The notes under the pieces are model-generated. The model saw only the letters and a list, made by a program, of their open reading frames with translations, did no database searches and was not told where the DNA came from. Below are positions 30,960-40,264 of a stretch of DNA of 64,000 bases, one piece after another. Every line of letters begins with the position of its first letter. Position 1 is the first letter of the stretch. A program made the translations under genes and the position numbers. The stretch comes from Ornithinimicrobium cerasi (GTDB lineage: Bacteria; Actinomycetota; Actinomycetes; Actinomycetales; Dermatophilaceae): assembly GCF_003702705.1 (NCBI RefSeq), contig NZ_QZMN01000001.1, forward strand, positions 310,001 through 374,000, given 5' to 3'.

Positions 30960-33382
30960 GCCGCGACCCCGGCGCCGGCCCGGTCACGCTGCCGCCCGTC
31001 GACATCGACGTGGTCGTCGCCGTGCACGACCTGCGCCGCGAGGTCGGGTGGACCGTGGCCTCCGCCCTGGAGGGCGCCGACCTGGCCGGCGTGCTCCCCA
31101 CCGGTCACCGCGTCCGGGTCACCGTCGCGTGCCACGAGCTCGGCGCGGCGGAGGTGCGTCGTCGCGTCGAGGAGGCGCTGGAGGCCACGGAGGAGGACGA
31201 CCTCGCCGCGCACGTGCGCTACCTCGAGGTGCGTGACGGGCTCGGCTCCCCGGCCGGGCCGTTCAACGCCGGCCTGGCGGCGGCCCAGGGTCGCTACGTG
31301 AGCATCATCGGCTCCGACGACAGGTATGCCGCGGGCGCGCCGGGTGCGTGGGCTCGGCTGGCCGACGAGCTCGGGTCGGCGTGGTTGATGCCCCGCCTGG
31401 AGACCGACACGGGCGAGCAGGTCCCCACGCCGCGGACGCGTCCAGGCCGGACCCGCGACCTCGACCTGGTGCTCGACCGGCTCGCCTACCGCACCGCCCC
31501 GCTGGGCCTGCTGCGACGGCAGAGCCTCGAGGACCTCGGGCTGCTCCCCGAGCCCCTGACACCCGGGCTGGTCACCGGCGAGGACGTCGAGCTGTCCCTG
31601 CGCCTCGCGGCCTCGGGGGAGCGGGTCGACTACGCGGCCGAGCTGCCGCCCTACGTCATCGGGACCGGGGCCGCCGCCGCCCCGGACCTTGCGCCGGAAC
31701 CGGACCCCGACGACCCGGGTCGGTCGGCGCGCACCTCGGAGGCCGTGCGCCCGGTGGCCGACGAGCTCGCCGCGCACGCCCGTCTCCTCGACCGGCGCTG
31801 GGTCCTCGCGCTCCCCGCACCTGCCCGCCGCGCGATCGTGGTCAAGACCCTGCGGATCCACGTCCTCGCCGCCGTCCGGCGCCGGACCTCACCGCTGGAC
31901 TGGGCGCCCGGCGAGGCGGCGTGGGTGCGCGCGCTCACCCACGACCTGCTGTCGATGGCCCCCGACGCGGACCGGGCGCTGCACCGGGCCGACCGGGCGC
32001 TGCTGGAGGCGGTCCTCACAGCCCGGGACACCGACGCCCTGGCGGCCGCCTCCGACCGACGCGCCCGCGCCTCCCGCTGGGACATCCTGCTGAGCCCCTC
32101 CCCGCTGGCCAACCTCGACCACGAGTCGACGGTGCGCCAGCACCTCGAGGCCGCGGTCGTCCGGGCCTCGACCAGGGGTCGGGACCTCGTGCAGGCGGTG
32201 GGCGAGAGGGAGCGCCGCCACCGGCCGTCGGCCCTGCACGTCGAGGACCGGCCACGCGTCCTCGTCCTGTCCTTCAGCCCGGTCGCCGACGACGCCCGGG
32301 TCCTCAAGCAGGTGCGCCACCTCGCGGAGGAGTTCGACGTCGTCACCTGCGGCTACGGGCCCCCTCCTCCCGGCGTCACGGCTCACGTCCGCGTCCCGGA
32401 CGAACTGCAGAACCGCCTCGACGGGAGGCTCATCACCCTGCACGCCTACCGCGCCGCCTACCTGGCGCAGGCCGGCGTGCGGTGGGTGCGGAGCGCCGTC
32501 GCGCCGGGCACCGCCGACGTCGTCCTGGCCAACGACCTCGACGCGGTCCCGCTGGCGCTGGCGCTGCGGCCGCGGGCGGGCGTCCACGCCGACCTGCACG
32601 AGTACTTCCCCCGGCTGCACGAGGAGCACGAGGCCTGGATGAGGCGGATCTCGCCCTACCAGGCGTGGCTCTGCGGCCGCTACCTCCCGCGCTGCACGGC
32701 GGTCACCACCGTCAGTCACCGCATCGCCGAGGAGTACGCCGAGCAGTTCGGCGTCCGGGTCGGCGTCGTGACCAACGCCAGCCCGTGGGCGGACCTCGCG
32801 CCGGGCCCGGTGGATCACCGGATCCGGCTCGTCCACTCCGGCGCCTGCCTGCGCAACCGCGACCTGCACGTCCTCGTCGACGCGGTAAACCTCGCCGCGA
32901 CCGAGGGCGCCGACGTGACCCTCGACCTCTACCTCACGGCCAACGACCCCGGATACCTCGACGAGCTGCACGAGCGCGCCAGCCTCACCGGGGGCGTGGT
33001 GAGCGTGCTCCCGCCCGTCCCCTACGCGGACCTCGTGTCCACCCTGAGCAGGTATGACGTCGGCGTGCACGTGCTCCCTCCGAGCTCCTTCAACAACGCC
33101 AACGCGCTGCCCAACAAGGTGTTCGACTACGTCCAGGCCAGGCTGGGGCTGCTCGTGGGCCCCAGCCCGGAGATGGCGCGGCTCGTGCACCACCACGGCG
33201 TCGGTGTCGTGGCCGACGGGTTCGACGCGCGGGCCGTGGCCACGGTGGTCGGCAGCCTCGACGTCGACCGGGTGAGGCGCTACAAGGCGGCGGCCCACGC
33301 CGCCGCCCTCGAGCTCTCCGACGCCGAGCAGTCCCGTCGCTGGGTGGACTCGGTCAGAGCGATCGCCGGGGGCGCGTCGTGA
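30956..33382 (+). CDS. Fused GT2 + GT-B glycosyltransferase (order GT2-GT4)
   Basis: An 808-residue protein with two glycosyltransferase units. Residues about 15-270 are GT2: DIDVVVAVHDLRREV, DGLGSPAGPFNAG, the IGSDDR metal site and GLVTGEDVELSLRLA. About 270-410 is a helical segment with KTLRIHVLAAV. About 430-808 is a GT-B unit: VLSFSPVADDARVLKQ, GVHADLHEYFPRLHEE, LPNKVFDYVQARLG and GPSPEMARLVHH. The GT2 unit including its helical tail is homologous to the C-terminal half of the 36793 gene, and the GT-B unit to the next gene. The start overlaps the ABC stop (ATGA); the end overlaps the next start (GTGA). Confidence 0.88.
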   Translation: MSRDPGAGPVTLPPVDIDVVVAVHDLRREVGWTVASALEGADLAGVLPTGHRVRVTVACHELGAAEVRRRVEEALEATEEDDLAAHVRYLEVRDGLGSPAGPFNAGLAAAQGRYVSIIGSDDRYAAGAPGAWARLADELGSAWLMPRLETDTGEQVPTPRTRPGRTRDLDLVLDRLAYRTAPLGLLRRQSLEDLGLLPEPLTPGLVTGEDVELSLRLAASGERVDYAAELPPYVIGTGAAAAPDLAPEPDPDDPGRSARTSEAVRPVADELAAHARLLDRRWVLALPAPARRAIVVKTLRIHVLAAVRRRTSPLDWAPGEAAWVRALTHDLLSMAPDADRALHRADRALLEAVLTARDTDALAAASDRRARASRWDILLSPSPLANLDHESTVRQHLEAAVVRASTRGRDLVQAVGERERRHRPSALHVEDRPRVLVLSFSPVADDARVLKQVRHLAEEFDVVTCGYGPPPPGVTAHVRVPDELQNRLDGRLITLHAYRAAYLAQAGVRWVRSAVAPGTADVVLANDLDAVPLALALRPRAGVHADLHEYFPRLHEEHEAWMRRISPYQAWLCGRYLPRCTAVTTVSHRIAEEYAEQFGVRVGVVTNASPWADLAPGPVDHRIRLVHSGACLRNRDLHVLVDAVNLAATEGADVTLDLYLTANDPGYLDELHERASLTGGVVSVLPPVPYADLVSTLSRYDVGVHVLPPSSFNNANALPNKVFDYVQARLGLLVGPSPEMARLVHHHGVGVVADGFDARAVATVVGSLDVDRVRRYKAAAHAAALELSDAEQSRRWVDSVRAIAGGAS

Positions 33383-34530
33383 GGCCGGACCCCCGGCCGC
33401 GGCTGCTGGTCATCGCCTTCAGCCCGCTGCGTTCCGACGCCCGGGTGCTGCGGCAGGTAGCCCTGTTCGCCGAGCGCTACGCCGTGACGACCCTCGGCTA
33501 CGGTGAGGCGCCGGACGGCGTCGTCGAGCACCTGCGCCTGCCCGACGACGTGGTGAACTGGCACAAGGACCGTCGGCTCCTCGCCGTGCGACGGTTCGAG
33601 GCGGCCTACCGCAGCGCCCCCGTGGTGGTGGCCGCCGAGGACCTGCTCGAGGGTCGTGCCCGCACGTTCGACGTCGTCCTCGCCGACGACATCGACACCG
33701 TGCCGCTCGCGCTCGACCTCGCCCCGCCGGCCGGCGTGCACGCCGACCTGCACGAGTACCACCCCCGGCAGAACGAGGAGAACCCGCGCTGGCGGTTCTT
33801 CGTCGCGCCGTACTACCGCTGGCTCGTGCGGACCTACGGCACCCGCGCCGACTCGGTGACGACGGTGGGGGAGGGCATCGCGCGCGAGTACCGACTGCGG
33901 TTCGGGCTGCGCGCCGGCGTGGTCGTCAACGCGCCGCACCTCGTCGACCTGGGGCCGACGCCGGTGCCCGACGGCGCACCGCTGCGCCTCGTCCACTCCG
34001 GCAACGCCCAGCGGCACCGGCTCGATGTCATCCTCGAGGCGATGGACCTGGTGTCCCGGCCGATGACGCTCGACCTCTACCTCATGTCGAACGACCCCGG
34101 CTACCTGGAGGAGCTCCGGACCAGGTATGCCGGCTCCGACCGGGTGCGCCTGCACCCCCCGGTGCCGCCCGACCAGCTGCCCGTCACGCTCAACGCCCAC
34201 GACGTGGGCGTCTACGTGCTGCCCCCTGTCTCGTTCAACCACCTGTGGGCGCTGCCCAACAAGGTCTTCGACTTCGTGCAGGGCCGGCTGGCGCTCGTGG
34301 TCGGCCCGAGCCCGGAGATGGCGGCCCTGGTGCGCCGGCACGGGGTGGGCGTCGTGACCGACGACTTCACCCCGGCGGCGCTGGCCAGGGAGCTCGACGC
34401 CCTGACGTCGGCGGACGTGCGCCGCTTCAAGGCTGCCTCCGACGTCGCCGCCCACGAGCTCTGCGCGGAGCGGCAGGTGCAGGGCTGGTCCCGGGCGGTC
34501 GACACGCTCGCCGCCCGGGTCAACGGCTGA
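33379..34530 (+). CDS. GT-B (GT4-like) glycosyltransferase, paralogue of the preceding C-terminal half
   Basis: A 383-residue enzyme that aligns by eye along its whole length with the second half of the upstream fusion: VIAFSPLRSDARVLRQ, GVHADLHEYHPRQNEE, LVHSGNAQRHRLDV, LYLMSNDPGYLEEL, LPNKVFDFVQGRL and GPSPEMAALVRRHGVGVV. This points to a duplication. The GTG start overlaps the preceding stop, so exporter, fusion and this gene form one operon. Donor and acceptor are unknown. Confidence 0.88.
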   Translation: MRPDPRPRLLVIAFSPLRSDARVLRQVALFAERYAVTTLGYGEAPDGVVEHLRLPDDVVNWHKDRRLLAVRRFEAAYRSAPVVVAAEDLLEGRARTFDVVLADDIDTVPLALDLAPPAGVHADLHEYHPRQNEENPRWRFFVAPYYRWLVRTYGTRADSVTTVGEGIAREYRLRFGLRAGVVVNAPHLVDLGPTPVPDGAPLRLVHSGNAQRHRLDVILEAMDLVSRPMTLDLYLMSNDPGYLEELRTRYAGSDRVRLHPPVPPDQLPVTLNAHDVGVYVLPPVSFNHLWALPNKVFDFVQGRLALVVGPSPEMAALVRRHGVGVVTDDFTPAALARELDALTSADVRRFKAASDVAAHELCAERQVQGWSRAVDTLAARVNG

Positions 34531-34533
34531 GGG

Positions 34534-35610
34534 TCACAGCCCGGTCAGCTGCCAGCCGCCGGCGGCGCTGCGCTCCCGGAACCCCAGCGCCTCGTTGATC
34601 GCCAGCATGTGGGAGTTCTCGCCGGCGTTCCAGGTGTGGACCCGCTCCACGTCAGGGGCGTGGGCCCGGAGCTGTTGAAGGTTGAGGGCCTTGACGAGCA
34701 TCCCGAGACGGTGGCCCCGGTGCCCGATGCGCACCAGCGTGTCCTCCTGGTAGGCCACCCGGGGCTTGTCCCGCGGCTGGTCCAGCACCGTGTACGCCAC
34801 CAGCTCCCCGCTCGCCACGTGCTCCGCCGCCACGGTCAGGCTCAGCCGACCCATCTCGACGGTGACCCGGTCCCGCTCCGCCACCCGGTCGGCGTCCCAG
34901 TCCTCGGGGTCGATCTCCAGCTCGCCGGAGGGTGCGTCGGTGCTCATCCGGGCCATCAGCGCGGCCATCCCCTCGAGGTGCTCGGGAGGGGTCGGGCCGA
35001 CCCACGACAGCGCGCGGTATGCCGGTCCCGCCACCTCCCGGGCGCCGGCCACCCCGGCCTCCGCGGCCGGGAGCGCCGGGGCGACCTCCAGCACGCTGTG
35101 CCGTTCGACCTGCTCGAGGACGAGCCCCAGCTCGCGCAGCGTGTCGGCGGCCCGGTCGCGGGGCAGCCGGCCGACGCCGGTGCGCGGTGTCAGGTGCTCG
35201 GCGGTGGGGTCCGCCCGGTGGGAGCTCCACACCTGGACGGTGGTGCGCCCCTCGCGGCGCAGCACCTCGTGCACCCCCGACCAGAGCGCCGGGATGACGA
35301 CCCCGGGGTCCGATCCGGGGTCCACCTCGAAGTCGCACTCGGCGAGGTGCGTGTTGTCCTTGAGCGGGATCCGCACGTAGGACCCGCCGACGACGTCGTC
35401 GCCGTCGAGCGCCAGGATGAGGCTCTTGCGGCGCACCGTCTGGCTGCCGTACGCCACCGCGATGGACGAGGCGGAGTCAGCCAGGTCGTCGTCCCCGAGG
35501 ATCGCCGTGAGGGCCCGGCTCACCAGGTCGGCGTAGGCCGCGACCTGCGCCGGCGGCGAGGCGGCCCCGCCCGGGTCGGGCGGCGGCACGGAGACGACCG
35601 AGAGACTCAC
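34534..35610 (-). CDS. Two-domain GNAT-type acetyltransferase-like protein
   Basis: A 358-residue cytosolic protein. The C-terminal half is GNAT-like: ASGELVAYTVLD, then the acetyl-CoA loop TLVRIGHRGHRLGMLVKALNL (the R/Q-x-x-G-x-G/A pattern appears as RGHRLG) and INEALGFRERSAAGGWQL. The N-terminal half looks like a degenerate second GNAT unit (AYGSQTVRRKSLILALDGDDVVGG). Substrate unknown. The GTG lies 7 nt behind GACACT with no ribosome site. It is convergent with the glycosyltransferase gene (3 nt between stops). Confidence 0.82.
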   Translation of the reverse strand: MSLSVVSVPPPDPGGAASPPAQVAAYADLVSRALTAILGDDDLADSASSIAVAYGSQTVRRKSLILALDGDDVVGGSYVRIPLKDNTHLAECDFEVDPGSDPGVVIPALWSGVHEVLRREGRTTVQVWSSHRADPTAEHLTPRTGVGRLPRDRAADTLRELGLVLEQVERHSVLEVAPALPAAEAGVAGAREVAGPAYRALSWVGPTPPEHLEGMAALMARMSTDAPSGELEIDPEDWDADRVAERDRVTVEMGRLSLTVAAEHVASGELVAYTVLDQPRDKPRVAYQEDTLVRIGHRGHRLGMLVKALNLQQLRAHAPDVERVHTWNAGENSHMLAINEALGFRERSAAGGWQLTGL

Positions 35611-35617
35611 GTCCGAC

Positions 35618-35623
35618 AGTGTC
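35618..35623 (-). promoter_or_regulatory. Leaderless promoter -10 of the GNAT gene
   Basis: GACACT on the minus strand, then 7 nt, then GTG at 35610. Confidence 0.5.
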
Positions 35624-35682
35624 TGCCGCCGTCGGGGGTGGCGGCAAGGCGTTTTGCGTCGGCACGGGGCGGGCGGCCGGCC

Positions 35683-36750
35683 TCAGGGGCGCGGGGCGCT
35701 CCCGAGCGCGTCCAGCACCGCGGCGGCCGCGGAGCCGTCGCCGTAGGGCGCCTCGTCCGTCGGGGCCGGGGCGGGGCGGGATGCCGCGTCGCGGACGGCC
35801 GGACCCGGCTCGACGAGCACGTTCCAGCCCAGCCGCACGGTCTCCACCCACTCGGTCTCGGTGCGCACCGTCGTGCACGGGGTGCGCAGCGCGAACGCCT
35901 CCTTCTGCAGGCCGCCGGAGTCGGTGATGACGCCCCTGGCCTGGGCCACCGCTCCCACGAGCGCCGGGTAGGGGAGGGGCGGCCGGGTGATGAGCGACCC
36001 GCCGTCGAGGTCGAGCCCGTGCTCCTCCGCCCGCGCGCGCAGGCGGGGGTGCGCCAGGAGCACGACCGGGTGGTCGACCTCCTGCAGCGCCGTGACGATC
36101 GCACGCAGGCGGTCCGGGTCGTCGGTGTTCTCCGCCCGGTGGACGGTCGCGAGGGAGAAGCGGCCAGACGGCACACCCAGCTCCGCCAGGACCGCCCCGG
36201 TGTCGACGAGCTCGTCGCGCACCCGCATCAGGACGTCGATCATCACGTCGCCGACGACCACCGTGCGGCCGCCCAGACCCTCGTCGGTGAGGTGCCCGCG
36301 CGCCACCTCGGTCGGCGCCAGCAGCAGGTCCGCGGCGTGGTCGGTGAGCACCCGGTTGTGCTCCTCGGGCATCCGCCGGTTGAACGAGCGCAGCCCCGCC
36401 TCCAGGTGGGCGACCGGCAGGTGGAGCTTGACGGCCGACAGGGCCCCGGCGAGCGTGGAGTTGGTGTCGCCGTAGACGAGGACCCAGTCCGGTCCCTGCG
36501 TCTCCAGCACCGCGTCCATGGCGCCGAGGATGGCGCCGGTCTGCACGCCGTGGCCGCCGGAGCCGACGCCGAGGTGGACGTCCGGGTCGGGGATGCCCAG
36601 GTCGCGGAAGAAGACGTCGGAGAGCATCGGGTCGTAGTGCTGCCCCGTGTGCACGATGACGTGATCGAGGCCGCGGCGCGCGCACTCCGCCGCCACGGGG
36701 GCGAGCTTGACGAACTGGGGACGGGCGCCGACGACGCTGAGAACCTTCAC
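35683..36750 (-). CDS. wecB: UDP-GlcNAc 2-epimerase (non-hydrolysing), WecB/WbpI family
   Basis: Interconverts UDP-GlcNAc-type and UDP-ManNAc-type sugars by 2-epimerisation. The 355 residues carry the family landmarks GARPQFVKLAP, HTGQHYDPMLS, VYGDTNSTLAGAL, HLEAGLRSFNRRMPEEHNR and TDSGGLQKEAFAL. WecB acts on UDP-GlcNAc, whereas the homologue WbpI acts on UDP-2,3-diacetamido-glucuronate; the presence of WbpD/E/B-like genes 12-14 kb away makes the WbpI role plausible. GTG 36750 follows TACCCT by 7 nt (leaderless). It is divergent from the GT4-GT2 fusion gene with 42 nt between them. Confidence 0.95.
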   Translation of the reverse strand: MKVLSVVGARPQFVKLAPVAAECARRGLDHVIVHTGQHYDPMLSDVFFRDLGIPDPDVHLGVGSGGHGVQTGAILGAMDAVLETQGPDWVLVYGDTNSTLAGALSAVKLHLPVAHLEAGLRSFNRRMPEEHNRVLTDHAADLLLAPTEVARGHLTDEGLGGRTVVVGDVMIDVLMRVRDELVDTGAVLAELGVPSGRFSLATVHRAENTDDPDRLRAIVTALQEVDHPVVLLAHPRLRARAEEHGLDLDGGSLITRPPLPYPALVGAVAQARGVITDSGGLQKEAFALRTPCTTVRTETEWVETVRLGWNVLVEPGPAVRDAASRPAPAPTDEAPYGDGSAAAAVLDALGSAPRP

Positions 36751-36757
36751 GGTGCCC

Positions 36758-36786
36758 AGGGTAGGGCGCCCGTGCCGGGATACGTT
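36758..36786. promoter_or_regulatory. Divergent leaderless -10 pair
   Basis: Minus strand TACCCT (36763 to 36758) lies 7 nt before the epimerase GTG. Plus strand TACGTT (36781-36786) lies 6 nt before the ATG of the GT4-GT2 gene. The whole intergenic space is 42 nt and neither gene has a ribosome site. Confidence 0.65.
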
Positions 36787-36792
36787 GGTGCC

Positions 36793-39195
36793 ATGCGCGT
36801 GCTGGTGGTGACGACCTGGTACCCCACCGCCGCCTCCCCCGGCACCGGCATCTTCGTGGCCCGCGACGTGGCGGCGATCGCGACGCTCCACGACGTGCGG
36901 GTGCTCCACCTGGTCGCACCGACGCTCGTGGAGCAGGGGCCCTCGGGGTATGCCGTGACCCCGGGCGGGCGGGGTGGGGCACCTGCCGCGTCGGCCGGGG
37001 CAGTGGTCCCCGTGGAGCAATTGGTCATGGACCCGCGCCGGCCGGACCACGTGCTGCGGGCCGCGCTGCGGGTCGGCGCGCTGGCAGGTCACGCCGACGT
37101 CGTGCACACGATGGCGGTCTCCGCGCTGCTGCCGATGACCGGGTGGCGACCCGCGGTGCCGTGGGTGCACACCGAGCACTGGTCCGGGCTCACCGCGCCG
37201 GAGACACTCTCGCCCGCGCTGCGCCTCGCCCGCGGTGCGGTCCGCCCCCTGCTGCGACGTCCGGACGTCGTCGCGGTCGTCGGCGAGGGACTGGCCGAGG
37301 GCGTGCGAGGGCTCCGGGCCGGCCCGGTCGTCGTGGTCCCGAACATCGTGGACGGTCCCGACGTCCCCGCGCCGCGCCGGGCCCCCGCGGTGGCGCTGAC
37401 CGACCGCGGGCCGCTGGAGCTGGTCGCGGTGGGTGCGCTGATCGACCGGAAGGACCCCCTGACGGCGGTCGAGGCGACGGCGGAGCTGCGGCGACGGGGG
37501 GTGGACGCGCGGCTGACCTGGGTGGGGGAGGGTCCGCTGCGCGGGCGGACGGCCGAGCGGGCGGGCAGGCTCGCGGTGCCCCTCACTCTGACCGGCGCCG
37601 TCGACCCGCCTGACGTGCCGGGTCTCGTCTCGGCGTCCGACCTGTTCCTCCTGCCGACGCGGGCCGAGACGTTCTGCGTGGCGGCGGCGGAGGCGCTGGC
37701 CCGCGGGCGCCCGGTCGTCGTCGGCGACAGCGGCGGGCCGCGGGCCTTCGTCGCTCCTCCCTCCGGGCTCCTCGTCCCCCCCGGTGCCCCCGCGGCGCAG
37801 TGGGCGGACGCCGTCGAGCAGGTGTGGGGCGCCGCCGCCGGCCTGAGCGCCGAGGACGTCGCCGCGCCGGTCCTGGCCGCCTACGGCGCCGCGCAGCACG
37901 CCGCCCGCGTGGACGCCCTGTATGCCGGCCTCACGCCCCGTGACACCGGTTCACCAGATGAACCAGTGGGTCCGGTGGATCACCACGCGAGCCAGGCCGA
38001 CCTTGGCTCAGGGGGTGAGCCAGTGGGTCCGGTGGATCACCGCGCGAGCCGCGCCGACCCTGGCTCAGGGGGTGAACCAGTGTCACGTGGTCCAGGCGAC
38101 CGGCCGCCGGACGTCGACGTGGTGATCGCCACCCACTCCTCCCGCCGGCGGACAGAGCAGGCCGTGAGGTCGGTGCTCGACGGGGTCGGCGCGGTGGCGG
38201 CGCGCGTCACGGTGGTGTGCCACGACCTGCCCCTGGCCGACGTCGCGGCCGGCCTCAGCGAGGCGACGAGGGCGGACGGGCGGGTCCGCCTGCTCGAGCA
38301 CCACGACGGGCTGGGCAGCCCGGCGGGACCGTTCACCGCGGGTCTGGAGGCGGCGACCGCTCCGTGGGTCTCGATCCTGGGCAGCGACGACCGCCTCTCA
38401 CCCGGCGCGCTGGGTCACTGGATGGACGTGGCCCACCGCACCGGCGCGGAGGTGGTCCTGGCGCAGGTCCAGCTCGACGGCGCCCCCGTCCCCACCCCGC
38501 CGACGCGCCTGCGACCGCTGCCGGGCATGCTTCGGCGACATCGCGACCTCGACCTGGTGCGGGACCGGCTCAGCTACCGCTCGGCCCCCCTCGGCCTTCT
38601 CTCCCGGGCCGCCGTCGAACGCACCGGCGCGCGCCTGCTGCCGGGGGCGCAGACCGGTGAGGACGTGCCCTTCGTGATCAGGCTGTACGCAGGTGCCCGG
38701 GTCGCGCTCGCAGACGCCGCGCCCTACGTCGTGGGCACGGACGCGACGGACCGCACGACCTCCGTGCCCAGACCGGTCCGGGACCAGCTGGTGGCGGTCA
38801 CCCACCTCGTCGAGGACCCGTGGCTGGCGACGCGACCGGCGGGCGAGCGCGACGCGGTCGGCACCAAGCTCCTACGCATCCACGTGTTCGGGGCGGTCCT
38901 CACGCGCAGCGACCCCGGCTGGTGGACGCCGGCCGAACGCGCCGACCTGGCCCGGATCACCCGGGAGCTCCTGGGCGCCTGCCCCGGTGCCGCCGACCCG
39001 CTCAGCCTGGCGGACCACGACCTCCTCCGCGCCGTGCTCGACCCCGGCACCCCCGCCCGGAAGCTCGTCGACCTCGCCCACGCACGGCGACGTCACGGCA
39101 CCCCCCGCACGCTGCTGCCGTCCGACTGGCGGCACGTCCTGCACCGCGAGGCGCCGCTGCGCCTGATGGCCGCCTCCCTCGCGGCCCAACGCTGA
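36793..39195 (+). CDS. Fused GT4 + GT2 glycosyltransferase (order GT4-GT2)
   Basis: An 800-residue protein with two glycosyltransferase units in the reverse order of the 30956 gene. Residues about 1-380 are GT4: VVTTWYPTAASPGTGIFVAR, HTEHWSGLTAPE, VVVVPNIVDGP and the donor-site LLPTRAETFCVAAAEALARG. A linker of 19-residue Asp/Gly/Pro repeats (about 385-435) leads to GT2 (about 437-800): DVDVVIATHSSRRRTE, DGLGSPAGPFTAG, LGSDDRLSPGAL, GAQTGEDVPFVIRL and the helical tail KLLRIHVFGAV. The C-terminal unit is homologous to the N-terminal unit of 30956; the GT4 unit is of a different subtype. The ATG follows TACGTT by 6 nt. Confidence 0.88.
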   Translation: MRVLVVTTWYPTAASPGTGIFVARDVAAIATLHDVRVLHLVAPTLVEQGPSGYAVTPGGRGGAPAASAGAVVPVEQLVMDPRRPDHVLRAALRVGALAGHADVVHTMAVSALLPMTGWRPAVPWVHTEHWSGLTAPETLSPALRLARGAVRPLLRRPDVVAVVGEGLAEGVRGLRAGPVVVVPNIVDGPDVPAPRRAPAVALTDRGPLELVAVGALIDRKDPLTAVEATAELRRRGVDARLTWVGEGPLRGRTAERAGRLAVPLTLTGAVDPPDVPGLVSASDLFLLPTRAETFCVAAAEALARGRPVVVGDSGGPRAFVAPPSGLLVPPGAPAAQWADAVEQVWGAAAGLSAEDVAAPVLAAYGAAQHAARVDALYAGLTPRDTGSPDEPVGPVDHHASQADLGSGGEPVGPVDHRASRADPGSGGEPVSRGPGDRPPDVDVVIATHSSRRRTEQAVRSVLDGVGAVAARVTVVCHDLPLADVAAGLSEATRADGRVRLLEHHDGLGSPAGPFTAGLEAATAPWVSILGSDDRLSPGALGHWMDVAHRTGAEVVLAQVQLDGAPVPTPPTRLRPLPGMLRRHRDLDLVRDRLSYRSAPLGLLSRAAVERTGARLLPGAQTGEDVPFVIRLYAGARVALADAAPYVVGTDATDRTTSVPRPVRDQLVAVTHLVEDPWLATRPAGERDAVGTKLLRIHVFGAVLTRSDPGWWTPAERADLARITRELLGACPGAADPLSLADHDLLRAVLDPGTPARKLVDLAHARRRHGTPRTLLPSDWRHVLHREAPLRLMAASLAAQR
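37960..38085 (+). repeat. 57-bp in-frame tandem repeats in an interdomain linker
   Basis: Copies start at about 37963, 38020 and (truncated) 38077, with period 57 bp, encoding EPVGPVDHxASxADxGSGG. The nucleotide sequence is nearly identical between copies, indicating recent duplication; the reading frame is kept. Confidence 0.92.
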
Positions 39196-39260
39196 CCGGC
39201 CCGACGCTGACCGGCCCGGGGGCTCGCGGACGCGCGGTCAGCGGCAGCAGGAGCGGGACG

Positions 39261-40190
39261 TCAGCGCGGGAAGCGGGCGTCGAGCCACGAAAGCAGGTCG
39301 GCCTCCACCTCGTCGCGGTTGACCTCGTTGAGCACCTCGTGCCGGGCGCCGGGCCAGACCGTCACCGTCACGTCCCGGACGCCGGCGCGGCGCAGCCGGC
39401 CGCTGACCTCCTCGGCCGCCGCCGCCCCGCCGACGGGGTCCACCTCGCCGCCGACGACGAGGACCGGCAGCCCCGCGGGGATCCGCGCGTAGGTCGACGG
39501 CTCGCTCACCCAGAGCAGGCCGGTGAGCAGGTCACGGTAGAACCCGGCCGTCGCAGTCCCGCCGCACAGCTCGTCCGCCGCGTAGGAGTCGACCTGCGCC
39601 TCGTCCCGCGACAGCCAGTCGAACCTCGTCCGGTTGGGTCGGAACGCCCGGTTGTACGGCCCCAGCAGCAACGCCTCCATGAGCCGGCTGCGCGCCCGCG
39701 GCCCCCGCAGCCGCGCCTCCAGCGTCGCCACCTTCAGCCCCAGGCGTCCGGAGAGCCCGGGGTCGCCGGCCGTCCCCGACAGGATCAGGCCAGCCAGCCG
39801 GTCGCCGTGGCGGGCGGCGTAGGCCCGGGCCAGGAACGACCCCATGCTGTGCCCGAGCAGCACGACCGGCGCCCCCGGGTGCTCCGCCGAGAGGTGGTCG
39901 GTCAGCGCCACCGTGTCGTCCACCACGGCCGCGAAGCCGTGCTCGTCCCCGAGGTGCCCGAGCTCGCCCGGGCCACCCGCCGTGCGGCCGTGCCCGCGGT
40001 GGTCCGCCGCGTACACGGCATACCCCTGGTCCGCCAGCCGCTCACCCAGGTGCGCGTAGCGCTCGGCGTGCTCGACCATCCCGTGCACCACCTGCACGAC
40101 GGCGCGCGGCGGCCCCTCGGGGAGCCAGCTGCGGACGTGCAGCACGGTGCCGTCCGGGACGGTGTGGCGGAACGTCGAGGTCGTGGGCAC
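39261..40190 (-). CDS. Alpha/beta hydrolase, monoacylglycerol-lipase-like
   Basis: A 309-residue serine hydrolase. The motif VQVVHGMVEHAERYAHLG with DHRGHGRTAGG is typical of the lysophospholipase/monoacylglycerol lipase group; the nucleophile elbow is LLGHSMGSF (about residue 113), the acid is in VVGGEVDPVGG and the catalytic His in GARHEVLNE. It likely cleaves a small ester; a detergent-like lipid or glycan ester is possible. GTG 40190 lies 6 nt behind TAGTCT (leaderless) and is divergent from the nucleotide-sugar dehydrogenase. Confidence 0.9.
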   Translation of the reverse strand: MPTTSTFRHTVPDGTVLHVRSWLPEGPPRAVVQVVHGMVEHAERYAHLGERLADQGYAVYAADHRGHGRTAGGPGELGHLGDEHGFAAVVDDTVALTDHLSAEHPGAPVVLLGHSMGSFLARAYAARHGDRLAGLILSGTAGDPGLSGRLGLKVATLEARLRGPRARSRLMEALLLGPYNRAFRPNRTRFDWLSRDEAQVDSYAADELCGGTATAGFYRDLLTGLLWVSEPSTYARIPAGLPVLVVGGEVDPVGGAAAAEEVSGRLRRAGVRDVTVTVWPGARHEVLNEVNRDEVEADLLSWLDARFPR

Positions 40191-40196
40191 GGGGTC

Positions 40197-40202
40197 AGAC
40201 TA
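40197..40202 (-). promoter_or_regulatory. Leaderless promoter -10 of the hydrolase gene
   Basis: TAGTCT on the minus strand, 6 nt, then GTG at 40190. Confidence 0.55.
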
Positions 40203-40264
40203 TGCGCCGCGCGCCCACGTATCCTGGGCACGCACCACACCCCACAGGACGGACACCTCCACCC

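Noticed and set aside
39196-39245. GCTGACCGGCCC duplication after the GT4-GT2 gene as a terminator
   Set aside because: GCTGACC/GGTCAGC arms exist but are short and far apart; more likely a small duplication around the stop codon.
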